Shown here piece by piece: positions 1 to 8,978 of a stretch of 64,000 bases of DNA. The number at the start of each line of letters is the position of its first letter. Position 1 is the first letter of the stretch. The notes under the pieces were generated by a model, which saw only the letters and a list, made by a program, of their open reading frames with translations, searched no databases and was not told the origin of the DNA. Origin of the DNA: Oscillospiraceae bacterium (GTDB lineage Bacteria; Bacillota; Clostridia; Oscillospirales; Acutalibacteraceae); assembly GCA_015066465.1 (NCBI GenBank), contig SVOI01000004.1, positions 39,416-103,415 on the forward strand. The letters run 5' to 3'. The translations under genes and the position numbers were made by a program.

Positions 1-1440
1 GCCTACCACAAAGCAACCGGAAAATCTAAATTTTTAAGATGTATGGAAAAATACGTGCTTCATATTAAAGACGTATTTATGGATAAATATGAAGCAGCAT
101 TTGCAACACCAGGTCACGAAGAAATTGAGCTTGCTTTAATAAAGTTATGGGAATACACAGAAAAGTTAGAATATTTAAAGCTTGCACGTTACTTTGTTAA
201 TTTAAGAGGTAACAACGAAAAGGACAGGCCAATATATAACCATACTGATTTTGTATATGAACAAAGTCACGAGCCTGTAAGAGAGATGAGAGAAGCAGTA
301 GGTCACTCTGTAAGAGCTGAATACCTTTACTGTGCTATGGCTGACCTTGCAAGAATTGACAATGACGAAGAATTAAAAACTGCCTGCAAAGCGATTTTTA
401 ATGATATTGCAACTAAAAAGATGTATATCACAGGTGGCGTGGGCTCTGGTATCTTAGGCGAATGCTTTACTGAAGAGTATGATTTACCTAACCAGTTTGC
501 ATACTCTGAAAGCTGTGCGGGTATTGGTCTTGCATTACTTGCCAGAAGAATGAATTTACTAGACGTAAACTCAATTTATGACGACGTTGCAGAAAGAGTT
601 ATTTATAACAACGTTTTTGCTTCGTGCTCTATAAGTGGCAGAGAATTTTTCTACACAAATCCGCTTGAAATCAACTTAAAAGAGCGTAGACTCACCCACA
701 AATACAGAATGGAAAATCAGAATTACCCTGCTACTGAAAGACAGCCAGTTTTCGATTGCTCATGCTGTCCACCGAACTTCACAAGATTTATTGAGTCATT
801 TGGTGATTTTCTTTACACTACAGATGATAATACAATTTTCATTCACCACTATGCAAAATCTACTGCGGCGTTTGATGGGGTTAAAATTAAGCAGACAACC
901 GATTACCCATTAAATGGTAAAATTAAAATTACTGTTTCTGGTAAATGCACAGGCAAACAAATTGCTTTAAGAATTCCTGGCTGGTGTCAGAAATTCACTC
1001 TTAAAGCAGACGGCACCCAAGTTAAGCAAAAACCACAAAACGGATTTATTTATATTAAATGCGAAAACAAAAAACTCGTTGTAGAGTTAGATTTAGAAAT
1101 GAAAGCAGTTTTAAACGAAGCAAACCCATTAATTGACCAGAACTTTGGTAGGGTTGCCGTGTCTTACGGTCCGTTTATTTATTGCCTTGAAGATATTGAC
1201 ACAGATTACAGAATTTCAGAAATTTCACTTTCTAAAAATCTTAATGAAACTATTAAATACGTTGAATTCTTCAAAGCAAATATTATGGAAGTAGATGCCT
1301 TTATTGTGGAAAACTTTGAGGGACTTTACAGACCATTAGACAACAAAAAAACACCTATCCGCTTAATGCTTGTTCCATATTACACATTCGCAAACCGTGG
1401 CGAATCAGATATGGCGGTGTGGCTAAAACTTTCAAGATAA
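1..1440 (+). CDS. GH127 beta-L-arabinofuranosidase-like protein (5' end outside window)
   Basis: The reading frame is open to the left edge, so the first residues are missing; the ATG at 43 is internal. The protein matches GH127 (former DUF1680), which removes terminal beta-L-arabinofuranose from plant glycans. Visible motifs are TGGVGSGILGECF (family acid/base Glu region), YDLPNQFAYSESCA (Glu and Cys metal ligands) and CSCCPPNFTR (the Cys pair that holds the nucleophile and zinc in characterised members). About 480 residues are present, against 600-700 for full-length enzymes, so an N-terminal part of the (alpha/alpha)6 barrel lies upstream. No signal peptide can be assessed. Substrate is inferred from the family only. 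Confidence 0.85.
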   Translation, partial: AYHKATGKSKFLRCMEKYVLHIKDVFMDKYEAAFATPGHEEIELALIKLWEYTEKLEYLKLARYFVNLRGNNEKDRPIYNHTDFVYEQSHEPVREMREAVGHSVRAEYLYCAMADLARIDNDEELKTACKAIFNDIATKKMYITGGVGSGILGECFTEEYDLPNQFAYSESCAGIGLALLARRMNLLDVNSIYDDVAERVIYNNVFASCSISGREFFYTNPLEINLKERRLTHKYRMENQNYPATERQPVFDCSCCPPNFTRFIESFGDFLYTTDDNTIFIHHYAKSTAAFDGVKIKQTTDYPLNGKIKITVSGKCTGKQIALRIPGWCQKFTLKADGTQVKQKPQNGFIYIKCENKKLVVELDLEMKAVLNEANPLIDQNFGRVAVSYGPFIYCLEDIDTDYRISEISLSKNLNETIKYVEFFKANIMEVDAFIVENFEGLYRPLDNKKTPIRLMLVPYYTFANRGESDMAVWLKLSR

Positions 1441-1476
1441 ATAAAACCTGGTATCAATGGTGATACCAGGTTTTAT
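1441..1476. terminator. bidirectional rho-independent terminator
   Basis: A 16-bp perfect hairpin with loop ATGG and AT-rich flanks lies between the convergent GH127 and hydrolase genes and would serve both. Confidence 0.85.
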
Positions 1477-2409
1477 TTATACATTCTTCATAATCCAATC
1501 TGCAATATCAGAAATAACTTCTTCGCCTATATGTCTTTCAGTATTATACTCCTGCTTAGCTTTTAAAATATCACTATATAAGTAATTCACAAAAGCGTGA
1601 TTAAGATTTTCATATAAACGGAATTCTACGTTAGTTTTATCGTTTAAAAGTCTTTTGTATTCGTTAAAATCTTTTTCTACCGAAGCTTGAAAATCTTTTT
1701 CGCCCTGTACAATAAGCATTGGTTTTTTTGTTGTCGCAAGGTAATCAGCAACAGAGTGCTCTCCCATTTCTTTAAAATAGTAGAGAGTAGTACCACCCAT
1801 AACTTTCTTTTTCTTTGCCTCTTCGTCTGAAAGTTCATATAACCCTGAAAACAAACCCGATAATTTTGCTACTTGTTTTCTCACAATCCAATTCACCAAG
1901 CCTTTAGTAGAGCTAAGAACGGCTTCGTTTTGTTCTAACATAACGTCTTCTAATTTACGTGGAGTTCCGGCCATAATAATAAACCCTTTGTATTTACCAC
2001 CCTCAGAATCAATACGTGGCGCTAACATTCCCCCCATACTATGACCTATAATGAATATATTATGAGAATCAATTCTTGAATCTTTCTTTAAAAGTTCTGT
2101 AGCAAGAACAGCATCGTCTATGGTTTCTTCTTTTACGGTTATTATCGTGCTTTTATCTCTCACCATTTTCAAGCCGTGAGCAAAACTTCTTTTGTCGTAT
2201 CTGATGGATGCAATCCCTTTATTTGCAAGACCTTCTGCTAAATCTTTGAAAGGCGTTAATTGACCAACTTTTTCATCCATATTGCTTGAACCCGAACCAT
2301 GAACAAACACAACTGCAGGTACTGGCTCGGTTATATTTTCCGGCAATGTCAACAATCCATTCAAAGGATATTTTGTATTTTCACCTATTATAATTTTTTC
2401 AATTTCCAT
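1477..2409 (-). CDS. alpha/beta hydrolase (esterase/peptidase-like)
   Basis: The alpha/beta-hydrolase fold is shown by an oxyanion-type HGSGSS stretch near residue 40, the nucleophile elbow GHSMGG near residue 125, a late Asp (GEKDFQ) and a C-terminal His (LNHAF). It is probably a cytoplasmic serine hydrolase; there is no signal peptide. The ATG at 2409 is chosen because the GTG at 2418 lies inside the GAGGTG ribosome binding site. It starts 30 bp after the XRE regulator gene ends on the same strand and is likely its regulated partner. The substrate cannot be told. Confidence 0.8.
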   Translation of the reverse strand: MEIEKIIIGENTKYPLNGLLTLPENITEPVPAVVFVHGSGSSNMDEKVGQLTPFKDLAEGLANKGIASIRYDKRSFAHGLKMVRDKSTIITVKEETIDDAVLATELLKKDSRIDSHNIFIIGHSMGGMLAPRIDSEGGKYKGFIIMAGTPRKLEDVMLEQNEAVLSSTKGLVNWIVRKQVAKLSGLFSGLYELSDEEAKKKKVMGGTTLYYFKEMGEHSVADYLATTKKPMLIVQGEKDFQASVEKDFNEYKRLLNDKTNVEFRLYENLNHAFVNYLYSDILKAKQEYNTERHIGEEVISDIADWIMKNV

Positions 2410-2439
2410 TCGTTTCACCTCACAGGGTAATACAATAAA

Positions 2440-3051
2440 TTAATCTTTACTAACAACCTTCTTCTGCCAGCTTCTTTTGTGACATTCAGGGCATTTCATA
2501 TAACGTGTTCTGCCAAAATGCATAGCCATATTTACCGCCTTATATGTTGGCACATAACAATGACCACACACTTTACATTTATAATAACCTGCAACCTGTT
2601 CAATTTTCATAGCAAAACACAAACCAATAACTCCAGGAATAAAGCCTGAGAATATAAGGACCAATCTGTGCCAATCTTCCATTGGTAACAACGCAGCTAT
2701 AAATATTGGCACAAACAAAATAATACAAGAAAGAATACCAATTACCCATTCGAGTGTTAAAAGTCTTCTGTCACTTTCTTCTTTTCCTTTTACCATTTCG
2801 AGTATAATTTTTTCTGAATTTTCGTTGTAGTTATTCACACTGACAACCTCCCCTGATAATAAATCGTTTACTGTGATTTTAAGTTCCTTGCATAAGTCGA
2901 GCATTAAAGAAGAATCTGGCATTGCCCTGCCATTTTCCCATTTGGAAACAGCCCTGTCGGTTATACCCAACTTTTCTGCTAACTGCATTTGTGTCAGATT
3001 ATTTTTGTTTCTGCACTCTTTAATGAACTTGCCAATTTTAATCTGGTCCAT
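2440..3051 (-). CDS. XRE-family regulator with membrane anchor and zinc-ribbon tail
   Basis: An N-terminal helix-turn-helix of the Cro/CI type is clear (LTQMQLAEKLGITDRAVSKWE). It is followed by a linker, two hydrophobic segments near residues 103-145 that look like a membrane hairpin, and a C-terminal CxxC...CxxC zinc ribbon (CKVCGHC, CPEC). The start at 3051 has a strong AAGGAGG site; the longer frame to 3105 has none. This is a membrane-tethered regulator type common in Clostridia. It lies just upstream of the hydrolase in one operon and probably regulates it and itself. Confidence 0.8.
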   Translation of the reverse strand: MDQIKIGKFIKECRNKNNLTQMQLAEKLGITDRAVSKWENGRAMPDSSLMLDLCKELKITVNDLLSGEVVSVNNYNENSEKIILEMVKGKEESDRRLLTLEWVIGILSCIILFVPIFIAALLPMEDWHRLVLIFSGFIPGVIGLCFAMKIEQVAGYYKCKVCGHCYVPTYKAVNMAMHFGRTRYMKCPECHKRSWQKKVVSKD

Positions 3052-3075
3052 TCTGTGCCCTCCTTTCAACTTTAT

Positions 3076-3091
3076 TGTAGCAAAGACTACA
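3076..3091. promoter_or_regulatory. candidate operator of the XRE regulator
   Basis: The inverted repeat TGTAG-N6-CTACA overlaps a possible -10 (TACAAT on the minus strand) about 25 bp upstream of the XRE start. The position suits autoregulation. Inferred from position only. Confidence 0.4.
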
Positions 3092-3337
3092 TTAAAAGTA
3101 TACAAACCGCTGGTTGAGTGGGGAGTTTTTTGTTATTCTCAACCAAAAGTCGATGTTAGATGTTAGTTTATAGAACAGACCTTTAGTCGCCCATTTATTT
3201 GTTATTATAATTATATCACAGAATAAAAAGTTTTACTATTCAATTACGTTTTTCACAAAAAAACATATTAAAATACTTGATTTTATAAAATGTATAATGT
3301 ATAATTCTATTGCTCAACAAGAGAAACATTTTAATAT

Positions 3338-3730
3338 CGAGATGTGGCTCAGTTTGGTAGCTTGAGTGTGACCGCCGCCTGTGGTGGATGAAGGGAACAC
3401 GAAAGGCGCCAGTGGTCAAAATTGTGCGAAGCGAAAAGCGAGCAAACAATTTTGGGTACCACAAGGGGTCATTAAAATAAACTTTCTCATTTTGTGCACT
3501 TTCAAGCGTGTAACATTAATTTACAATTTAACATCGGGGTGTGGCTCAGTTTGGTAGCTTGAGTGTGACCGCCGCCTGTGGCGGATGAAGGGAACACGAA
3601 AGGCGTCAGCGGTCAAAATTGTGCGAAGTGAGCAACGAGCAAACAATTTTGGGCACCGCAAGGGGTATTTAAATAAACTTTCTAATTTAATGCACTTTCA
3701 AGCGTGCAACTTAAAACTAAAATTTAACAT
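3338..3730 (+). repeat. two tandem ~196-bp units starting with the 5' half of tRNA-Pro
   Basis: Units start at 3338 and 3535. Each begins with the first ~23 nt of the neighbouring tRNA-Pro (acceptor strand and D arm, ending GGTAG). Each then switches to a shared ~130-nt sequence with internal inverted repeats (CCGCC/GGCGG and CAAAATTG/CAATTTTG) and a less conserved AT-rich tail. The third repeat start is the intact tRNA at 3731. The units cannot fold as tRNAs and hold no plausible gene. They look like remnants of repeated integration or duplication at the tRNA locus. The 3106-3337 stretch before them holds only AT-rich DNA with a possible TATAAT near 3290. Confidence 0.75.
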
Positions 3731-3807
3731 CGGGGTGTGGCTCAGTTTGGTAGAGCGTCTGGTTCGGGACCAGAAGGTCGGGTGTTCGAATCACCTCACT
3801 CCGACCA
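3731..3807 (+). tRNA. tRNA-Pro (anticodon CGG)
   Basis: A 77-nt cloverleaf with encoded CCA. The acceptor stem is CGGGGTG/CACTCCG (one G-T pair), the D stem GCTC/GAGC, and the anticodon stem TCTGG/CCAGA with loop TTCGGGA, which gives anticodon CGG. The T arm is GGGTG-TTCGAAT-CACCT. The last 46 nt recur at 45410-45483, which marks this tRNA as the integration site of the island. Confidence 0.93.
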
Positions 3808-3930
3808 CGAGAACCGTTGATACCATTGGGTTTCAGCGGTTTTTTCATTTTTTCAAAAACGTCCCAAAATGCCTTTGACCACTTATTTGCCCACACAGAG
3901 AATTATTTTTGAAACCAAAAAATTTAATAT

Positions 3931-3994
3931 CGAGATGTGGCTCAATTTGGTAGAGCGTTGCGTTCGGGAAAACGCAGTCCGGACGGTTCGAGTA
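3931..3994 (+). pseudogene. broken tRNA-Pro
   Basis: The acceptor 5' strand (CGAGATG), D arm and part of a CGG-type anticodon arm (TTCGGG) are present. The anticodon loop carries extra A residues, and the T arm and the 3' acceptor strand are missing after GGTTCGAG. It lies 200 bp after the first tRNA-Pro and 191 bp before the last. The spacers on both sides resemble each other (TTGATACNNNTTGGG and TTGACCAC/ATGACCAC motifs), which suggests duplicated integration-site DNA. Confidence 0.7.
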
Positions 3995-4121
3995 AAAAAC
4001 AAAAACCGCCATAAGCCTTGATACACTTGGGATTGTAGCATTTCAGAAATTTTGAAAAACACTTCAAAAAACCGAAATGACCACATAACATCCCACAAAC
4101 AGAAAAACAAAAAATTAATAA

Positions 4122-4198
<77 letters not shown>

Positions 4199-4207
4199 AA
4201 AACAAAG

Positions 4208-4236
4208 CGGATAGCGACAGCTATCCGTTTTGCTTT
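4208..4236 (+). terminator. terminator after tRNA-Pro
   Basis: Hairpin CGGATAGC-GACA-GCTATCCG followed by TTTTGCTTTTT, 9 bp after the tRNA. Confidence 0.8.
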
Positions 4237-4257
4237 TTATATTCAATATGTTAAGGA

Positions 4258-5415
4258 TTAATTGGTTGATTCGTAAATTTCAATTGCTTTATCTAAAATT
4301 GGGTTAAGACAATTTTCTATATAATTGTGTGTTTTAAACGTCCAATCAGAGCCGTGCATTGTTCGAATGATTGAAATATGTTTTGAATTTACATAGCCTT
4401 CATATAAATTGGCTGCAGAACCATCTATATCTAATGTTTTTTTACAACTGAATTCTTGATATAATTTTGTGCGCATAGTTTCTGTAAAAACGCCATCATT
4501 GGAGGATTGTATTACTATAATATCAGGTTCAAGTATTTTGATTTCTTTTATCAACAAGTTTATACAATTAGATGACATTTCTCTTGTGTGGCACAAACCT
4601 TTCTCTTTATCCGGTTCATTTTCGGGAACAAAAGCACATTTATAGAGATTGCATAATGTGTACCTTTTTAGTGCATCATTGACCCACGGCACACCTTTTT
4701 TTGTGATTTTTGGCTGTGGCTTGTCCTTGCCCAAAAAATCTGCAAGTAAATATGCTAAAATATACTTAACTCCTCTGTAATGAGGATTAACAGCGCGATC
4801 AGTCAGCGCAGGATGAATCACCGTTGAGATAACTTGTTCACTCGAAAAGCCTTCAATGCCAACCATAACAATTTTCGGAATGTTGTTTTCAACGCCATAT
4901 AGTTCGCCTATTCTTGCACGGTCAAAAACAAATTTATCTATAATTTTATTACAATTACTGTATTTTACGTATTTTCTGCATTCGGCATAATGAGGGCAAG
5001 AGTTATTTGGACCAAACATTTCTTGGATTTTGTTTTTGTAAATTTCAAACATAGTAATTCCTCCGTTAGTTTTATTTTCTATAAACTTTTTGAGTTCTTT
5101 GTTTAGCCATAAAGAAATATCATTCAAGCCTGAATACGAACATTCGGCTTTGGATACAGATAAAAGCTCTTTTTGGTTTTGATTATTCCAAGGCTTTGAA
5201 ATATAACACTCTCCAACAATATGAGCGGTGTCTTTACCGACATCAACAACATGTACTTTGTAATTGAAGATTGTTGATGTCGCACAGCCATGTTGTTTAT
5301 CTGTACCATAAGAACCGGTGAATATATTGGATACAGGTTTGTTATCTTTTTTGTTAACGAACCATTCATATTGTGGTAGTACTATTTCTTTTTTTATCTC
5401 ATTATCATTTGTCAC
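4258..5415 (-). CDS. UDG-superfamily-like protein with duplicated N-terminal domain
   Basis: Two parts are visible. Residues ~10-115 form a domain (WFVNKKDNKPVSNIFTGSYGTD...) that recurs as the stand-alone protein at 6088-6429. Residues ~125-385 resemble the uracil-DNA glycosylase fold: MVGIEGF near the start, a central YTLCNLYKCAF segment, and INLLIKEIKILEPDIIVIQSS, which fits the usual helix plus strand 'Kp.iiv.lG'. Cysteines near residues 135-145 (CPHYAEC...) could bind a metal or an Fe-S cluster. The GTG at 5415 is chosen because it follows AAAAGGAG; the longer frame has no such site. A base-excision or nucleic-acid binding role is inferred from fold similarity only. It is transcribed away from the palindromic promoter region at 5494-5596. 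Confidence 0.55.
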   Translation of the reverse strand: MTNDNEIKKEIVLPQYEWFVNKKDNKPVSNIFTGSYGTDKQHGCATSTIFNYKVHVVDVGKDTAHIVGECYISKPWNNQNQKELLSVSKAECSYSGLNDISLWLNKELKKFIENKTNGGITMFEIYKNKIQEMFGPNNSCPHYAECRKYVKYSNCNKIIDKFVFDRARIGELYGVENNIPKIVMVGIEGFSSEQVISTVIHPALTDRAVNPHYRGVKYILAYLLADFLGKDKPQPKITKKGVPWVNDALKRYTLCNLYKCAFVPENEPDKEKGLCHTREMSSNCINLLIKEIKILEPDIIVIQSSNDGVFTETMRTKLYQEFSCKKTLDIDGSAANLYEGYVNSKHISIIRTMHGSDWTFKTHNYIENCLNPILDKAIEIYESTN

Positions 5416-5493
5416 TTTTATTCTCCTTTTAATTATATATTTTTGTTTGAATACTGTCAAATTAATTGAATGTAGTTATACCTCCCATGCTTT

Positions 5494-5596
5494 TATAATC
5501 GTTTCAGTTTCGAAAGTTGGTCCGTTTTTGCGATATTTTTTCAAAATTTTTTCAAAAAGTGGACCAACTTTGAAGAATTAAACGATTATATATAAT
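5494..5596. promoter_or_regulatory. divergent promoter region built as a large inverted repeat
   Basis: Between the divergent genes, AAAGTTGGTCC (5513-5523) mirrors GGACCAACTTT (5561-5571), and TATAATCGTTT (5494-5504) mirrors AAACGATTATA (5580-5590). The symmetry places a -10-like box and an identical upstream box in both directions, with TATAAT at 5591-5596 on the plus strand. One factor could therefore control both genes. This differs from the operator used elsewhere in the island. Confidence 0.55.
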
Positions 5597-5628
5597 AGAA
5601 CTATAAAATTAATTTCAGGAGGAAGTTT

Positions 5629-6070
5629 ATGCGCAACTACAAAATGATTGCTATTAGCTACAATAAAGAGAATAAAAACATAGGAATGAGTGCCCTTGAC
5701 AAACTACTTCATGGCGAAAACGCTATTTTGCAAAAAGGCGATAAGATTATCTGGAGCAGAAAATCAAAACTGCTTGACGATTTAAAAAATTGTATTAAAA
5801 ACAATCCTGAACAAGACAGGTGTGTGTTTGTAACTAAAATAAAAGCAAATCAAGGTAAAAAATATCATAAGAATCTTTACAGACCTGTTTATGCCGCTGT
5901 TAAGAACACTAATATTTCAGTAATTCTTCTTTTTGAATATCAAGACCATCTATACAGCAACGCCACTAATGCTGGATTGGAAATGTCTGTTTGATTTGAT
6001 TGTTGTCGAAGAAAAAAATGATGAAAAAGTTATATTATCTCCAAATGAAGGTAAAAAATATTTTAAGTAA
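5629..6070 (+). pseudogene. unknown protein gene with a frameshift
   Basis: The first frame (from ATG 5629, good AGGAGG site) codes for 121 residues and stops at 5994. From about 5960 a different frame continues without a stop (PLMLDWKCLFDLIVVEE...) to TAA at 6068-6070 and ends 17 bp before the next gene. A single-base change near AACGCCACT would join them into about 147 residues. The family was not recognised. The break may be real decay or a sequencing error. It shares the divergent palindromic promoter with the UDG-like gene. Confidence 0.55.
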
Positions 6071-6087
6071 AGGTTGGCTAAAAAACA

Positions 6088-6429
6088 ATGACTACAATAA
6101 AAACACCTCCATATAACTGGTTTGTAAATAAAAGTGATAACAAGCCTGTTACTAATATTTATTCCGGCTCTTGCGGTACAGACCCCAAAAAAGGTGTCGC
6201 ACATTTAAAAACATTTAACTATAAAGTTTATGTTGTTGATATAGGTACAGAAAATGCAAAATTTGTTGCAGAGTGTTACTCTGTTGCCCCTTGGAATGCC
6301 GGATATAAAAAAGAAGATATTTCAAATAAAGAAGCTACTTGTTCAGTTAATGGTTTACTTGAGCTTAACGAGTGGTTAAACCAAGAACATAAAAAATTTA
6401 TCGAGAAAGCAACGAGCAGACTTCACTAA
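6088..6429 (+). CDS. small protein, stand-alone copy of the UDG-like protein's N-terminal domain
   Basis: The 113 residues align over their whole length with residues ~10-115 of the protein at 4258-5415 (WFVNKxDNKPVxNIxxGSxGTD, FNYKVxVVDxG, ECYxxxPWN, LNxxLxxEhKKFIE). The two divergent transcription units therefore share a domain. The function is unknown; the sequence looks globular, with alternating beta strands. It is likely co-transcribed with the frameshifted gene upstream. Confidence 0.65.
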   Translation: MTTIKTPPYNWFVNKSDNKPVTNIYSGSCGTDPKKGVAHLKTFNYKVYVVDIGTENAKFVAECYSVAPWNAGYKKEDISNKEATCSVNGLLELNEWLNQEHKKFIEKATSRLH

Positions 6430-6453
6430 TGATGTCTGCTCGTTTCTTTTATT

Positions 6454-7650
6454 TCATCTATTTTTCAGTTCTGGAAAATTCAATTCATACCACGCTTTTT
6501 CACAAGCCAATTGCATTCGGGTTATACAAGCACACATCGGCCAGAGGTTTGTAGTATTTTTAAAATTCTCTATTAACTGCTCGGGTGCATTATGTTCTTT
6601 AAGCTTTTCTATATATTTTTCTTTTCTCTCGCCAAGACTCCACACACCGTGTTTCACAAAATCGAGGTAACTTTTAGCGCTGAAACCTATTGCTGCAAGT
6701 TGTGAAATCAATTCTTCCCTCGTTACAAAAAAGTCGGGATTATCAAGATTTTTTAAACTCTTACCATTTTTAAAAGAAGCACAGTGATAAGCAAATATTC
6801 TGCATAAAGTATGAAAATCGCAATTTTTGATATTTCGCAATTCGTCAGCAAATTTTAAAATGCCTTCTTCATCTTTCTCGTCTTCTTCAACCATTTCTTT
6901 CGCTTTTTCAGATAAGTTCTTTAATGCTCTAAGATAAACCTCATTAGTGTACTGTTCTGTTTCTGGCTTTACTCCAATCTGTTTATACATATTTCCAATA
7001 TCGCTACACTGACAAGAATCATTCATATTAAATTCAAGATAAGATTCTTCATCAGATTTAACTGACTTAAATTTCTGATTTAATCTGTCCTCTATAAAAG
7101 GTCTTATTTCAGGTGCAATTTCAATTGAAAAATCAGGAGCTTTGGGATGTCGTAATGGTCCCCATGCAATAAATTTCAAACTATATCCATCTTTAGTCAT
7201 TTTTCTTTTGCACTTCGGGCAGAGCTTATCTTCAGCATCTATTCCGAAAACGTTGTCTTTAATCTCTTCATAAATTTTTGAACACTCTTCGTTTTCGCAA
7301 TAATAATGTGCTTTTAAAGGGTTAACGTTTGTTATTCCAAGTAAGTATGCAATAAGTGAGCTTGACAAATTACCTTCAACTAATATAGGGTACCCTTTCT
7401 CGCGGGACAACTCTGCTATTTCTTTAAGAATCAGAAAATTGTGCGTAGTTTCAGTTACCTGAACATTATAAATTTCTGGTGCAAGCCACTCTAACCCAAG
7501 TTCAGTTACGCCATATAATTTTCCGAGTCTGTCACAACATAACTGCCAGATTTCTTTTGTTGCTTTTTCAATTTCTTCTTGTATTGGCGCAGAAAATCTT
7601 AATTTACCGCAAGTTTTACTTTCTTCTGGTGATATAATCTCAATATTCAT
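6454..7650 (-). CDS. PolC-derived protein, probably without polymerase activity
   Basis: Residues ~85-185 resemble the alpha/finger region of Gram-positive DNA polymerase III PolC: SSSLIAYLLGITNVNPLKAHYYC, a CxxxxC...CPKC zinc-binding pattern, then a segment aligning to the PolC active-site strand. Where PolC has PDIDLNF this protein has PDFSIEI, so one of the two aspartates in that motif is lost. Its 398 residues compare with about 1,400 for PolC, and the exonuclease and PHP parts are absent. The C-terminal region keeps a motif resembling the PolC KAHAAAY area. It may bind DNA or replisome partners. A regulon-type promoter lies just upstream. Confidence 0.55.
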   Translation of the reverse strand: MNIEIISPEESKTCGKLRFSAPIQEEIEKATKEIWQLCCDRLGKLYGVTELGLEWLAPEIYNVQVTETTHNFLILKEIAELSREKGYPILVEGNLSSSLIAYLLGITNVNPLKAHYYCENEECSKIYEEIKDNVFGIDAEDKLCPKCKRKMTKDGYSLKFIAWGPLRHPKAPDFSIEIAPEIRPFIEDRLNQKFKSVKSDEESYLEFNMNDSCQCSDIGNMYKQIGVKPETEQYTNEVYLRALKNLSEKAKEMVEEDEKDEEGILKFADELRNIKNCDFHTLCRIFAYHCASFKNGKSLKNLDNPDFFVTREELISQLAAIGFSAKSYLDFVKHGVWSLGERKEKYIEKLKEHNAPEQLIENFKNTTNLWPMCACITRMQLACEKAWYELNFPELKNR

Positions 7651-7679
7651 ATTAACAACTCCTGTTTCTTGTTTACTAT

Positions 7680-7713
7680 ATTATACAAAGCTCTATATCC
7701 CAAAAAGTGTACA
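7680..7713 (-). promoter_or_regulatory. regulon promoter 1 (PolC-like gene)
   Basis: On the minus strand: TGTACA-N6-GGGATA-N10-TATAAT. The 18 nt GATGTACACTTTTTGGGA are identical to the retron operon promoter at 29041-29058. The right half-site ends 10 bp before the -10, as at the other regulon promoters. Confidence 0.7.
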
Positions 7714-7781
7714 TCAGACAATCCAAAATAGTTGAAAACGGATATTCTTGTATGATATAATGTAGCAAATGGGGTGGTTTT

Positions 7782-8978
7782 GTGCTTAAATATGAAAAAT
7801 TATCAAGTGAAATTACAGAAAAAATAGAAAATGACAGAGCGAATAACACTCTGCCGAAATTAGCTTTTGATGAAAGTAAGGTTCTGAGAAGAGATAATGA
7901 AAGGGACAAGGCAACAATTATAAGAACGCCATTTATCCGTGATATTGATAAAATAATACACTGCCCTTTTTACAATCGTTATGCAGACAAAACACAGGTT
8001 CTTTCATTTTATAAAAATGATGATATAACAAGACGTGCTTTGCACGTTCAGTTAGTTTCACGAATTGCAAGAACTATTGGTAAGGCACTCAACCTAAATC
8101 TTGATTTGATTGAGGCTATTGCTTTAGGACACGATATTGGTCACACACCTTTTGGTCACGCTGGTGAAGAGTTTTTAGATGACCTGTATTTTGAGCATAC
8201 CAAGAGACATTTCAGCCATAATATACATTCAGTTCGTGTACTTGATAAGATTTTTCCGTATAATATCAGTTTACAGACTCTCAACGGAATTGCCGCTCAC
8301 GATGGTGAAATGGAATTATGTGAATATCATCCAAAACCACTTGAGAATTTCAAAGACTTTGACGAACAGATTGAAGCTTGTTACATAGACAAAACAAATG
8401 TAAGAAAGCTTTTAGTTCCCGCAACACTTGAAGGCTGTGTAATGCGTATATCAGATATAATTGCATACTTGGGTAAGGACAGACAGGATGCTGACAGAGC
8501 AAAGATTATCAGCAACAGAGATTTTGATGACGGCACAATAGGAATTTATAATGCCCAGATTATAAATAATCTTATTGTAAATATTGTTGAAAACAGTTAT
8601 GGAAAGCCGTATATTAAAATGGACGAAGAGCATTTTGAAGCTTTGAAAAAGGCTAAAGCAGATAACTATGCTCTCATTTATAAACAAGAAGCTGTTGGTG
8701 AAGCCTACAAAACTGTAAAGCCGATGATGACTGAGCTCTACGAGAAGCTGCTTGAGGATTTAATAAGTAAAAACAAGACTTCACCTATCTTCACTCATCA
8801 TATAGACTATGTGAATGAAGCACATTATAAAAGAGAAATTCCATATGAAGAGACAGAACCAAACCAGATAGTTGTTGACTATATCGCGAGTATGACCGAC
8901 GATTATTTCGTTGATATTTACAACTATATTTTTCCGAATAGCACAAAGAAAATTGAGTATAAGGGGTATTTCGAATGA
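7782..8978 (+). CDS. dgt: HD-domain dGTPase-like triphosphohydrolase
   Basis: The HD phosphohydrolase signature is complete: His in RRALHVQLVSRIART, the GHDIGHTPFGH motif near residue 125, and a downstream Asp in RISDIIAYLGKD. This matches dGTP triphosphohydrolases, which cleave dNTPs to the deoxynucleoside and triphosphate. Start is GTG 7782 after GGGGTGG. The gene overlaps the next one by 4 bp (ATGA), so translation is coupled. Enzymes of this type can keep DNA clean or starve phages of dNTPs; the island context favours the second, as inference. Confidence 0.85.
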   Translation: MLKYEKLSSEITEKIENDRANNTLPKLAFDESKVLRRDNERDKATIIRTPFIRDIDKIIHCPFYNRYADKTQVLSFYKNDDITRRALHVQLVSRIARTIGKALNLNLDLIEAIALGHDIGHTPFGHAGEEFLDDLYFEHTKRHFSHNIHSVRVLDKIFPYNISLQTLNGIAAHDGEMELCEYHPKPLENFKDFDEQIEACYIDKTNVRKLLVPATLEGCVMRISDIIAYLGKDRQDADRAKIISNRDFDDGTIGIYNAQIINNLIVNIVENSYGKPYIKMDEEHFEALKKAKADNYALIYKQEAVGEAYKTVKPMMTELYEKLLEDLISKNKTSPIFTHHIDYVNEAHYKREIPYEETEPNQIVVDYIASMTDDYFVDIYNYIFPNSTKKIEYKGYFE

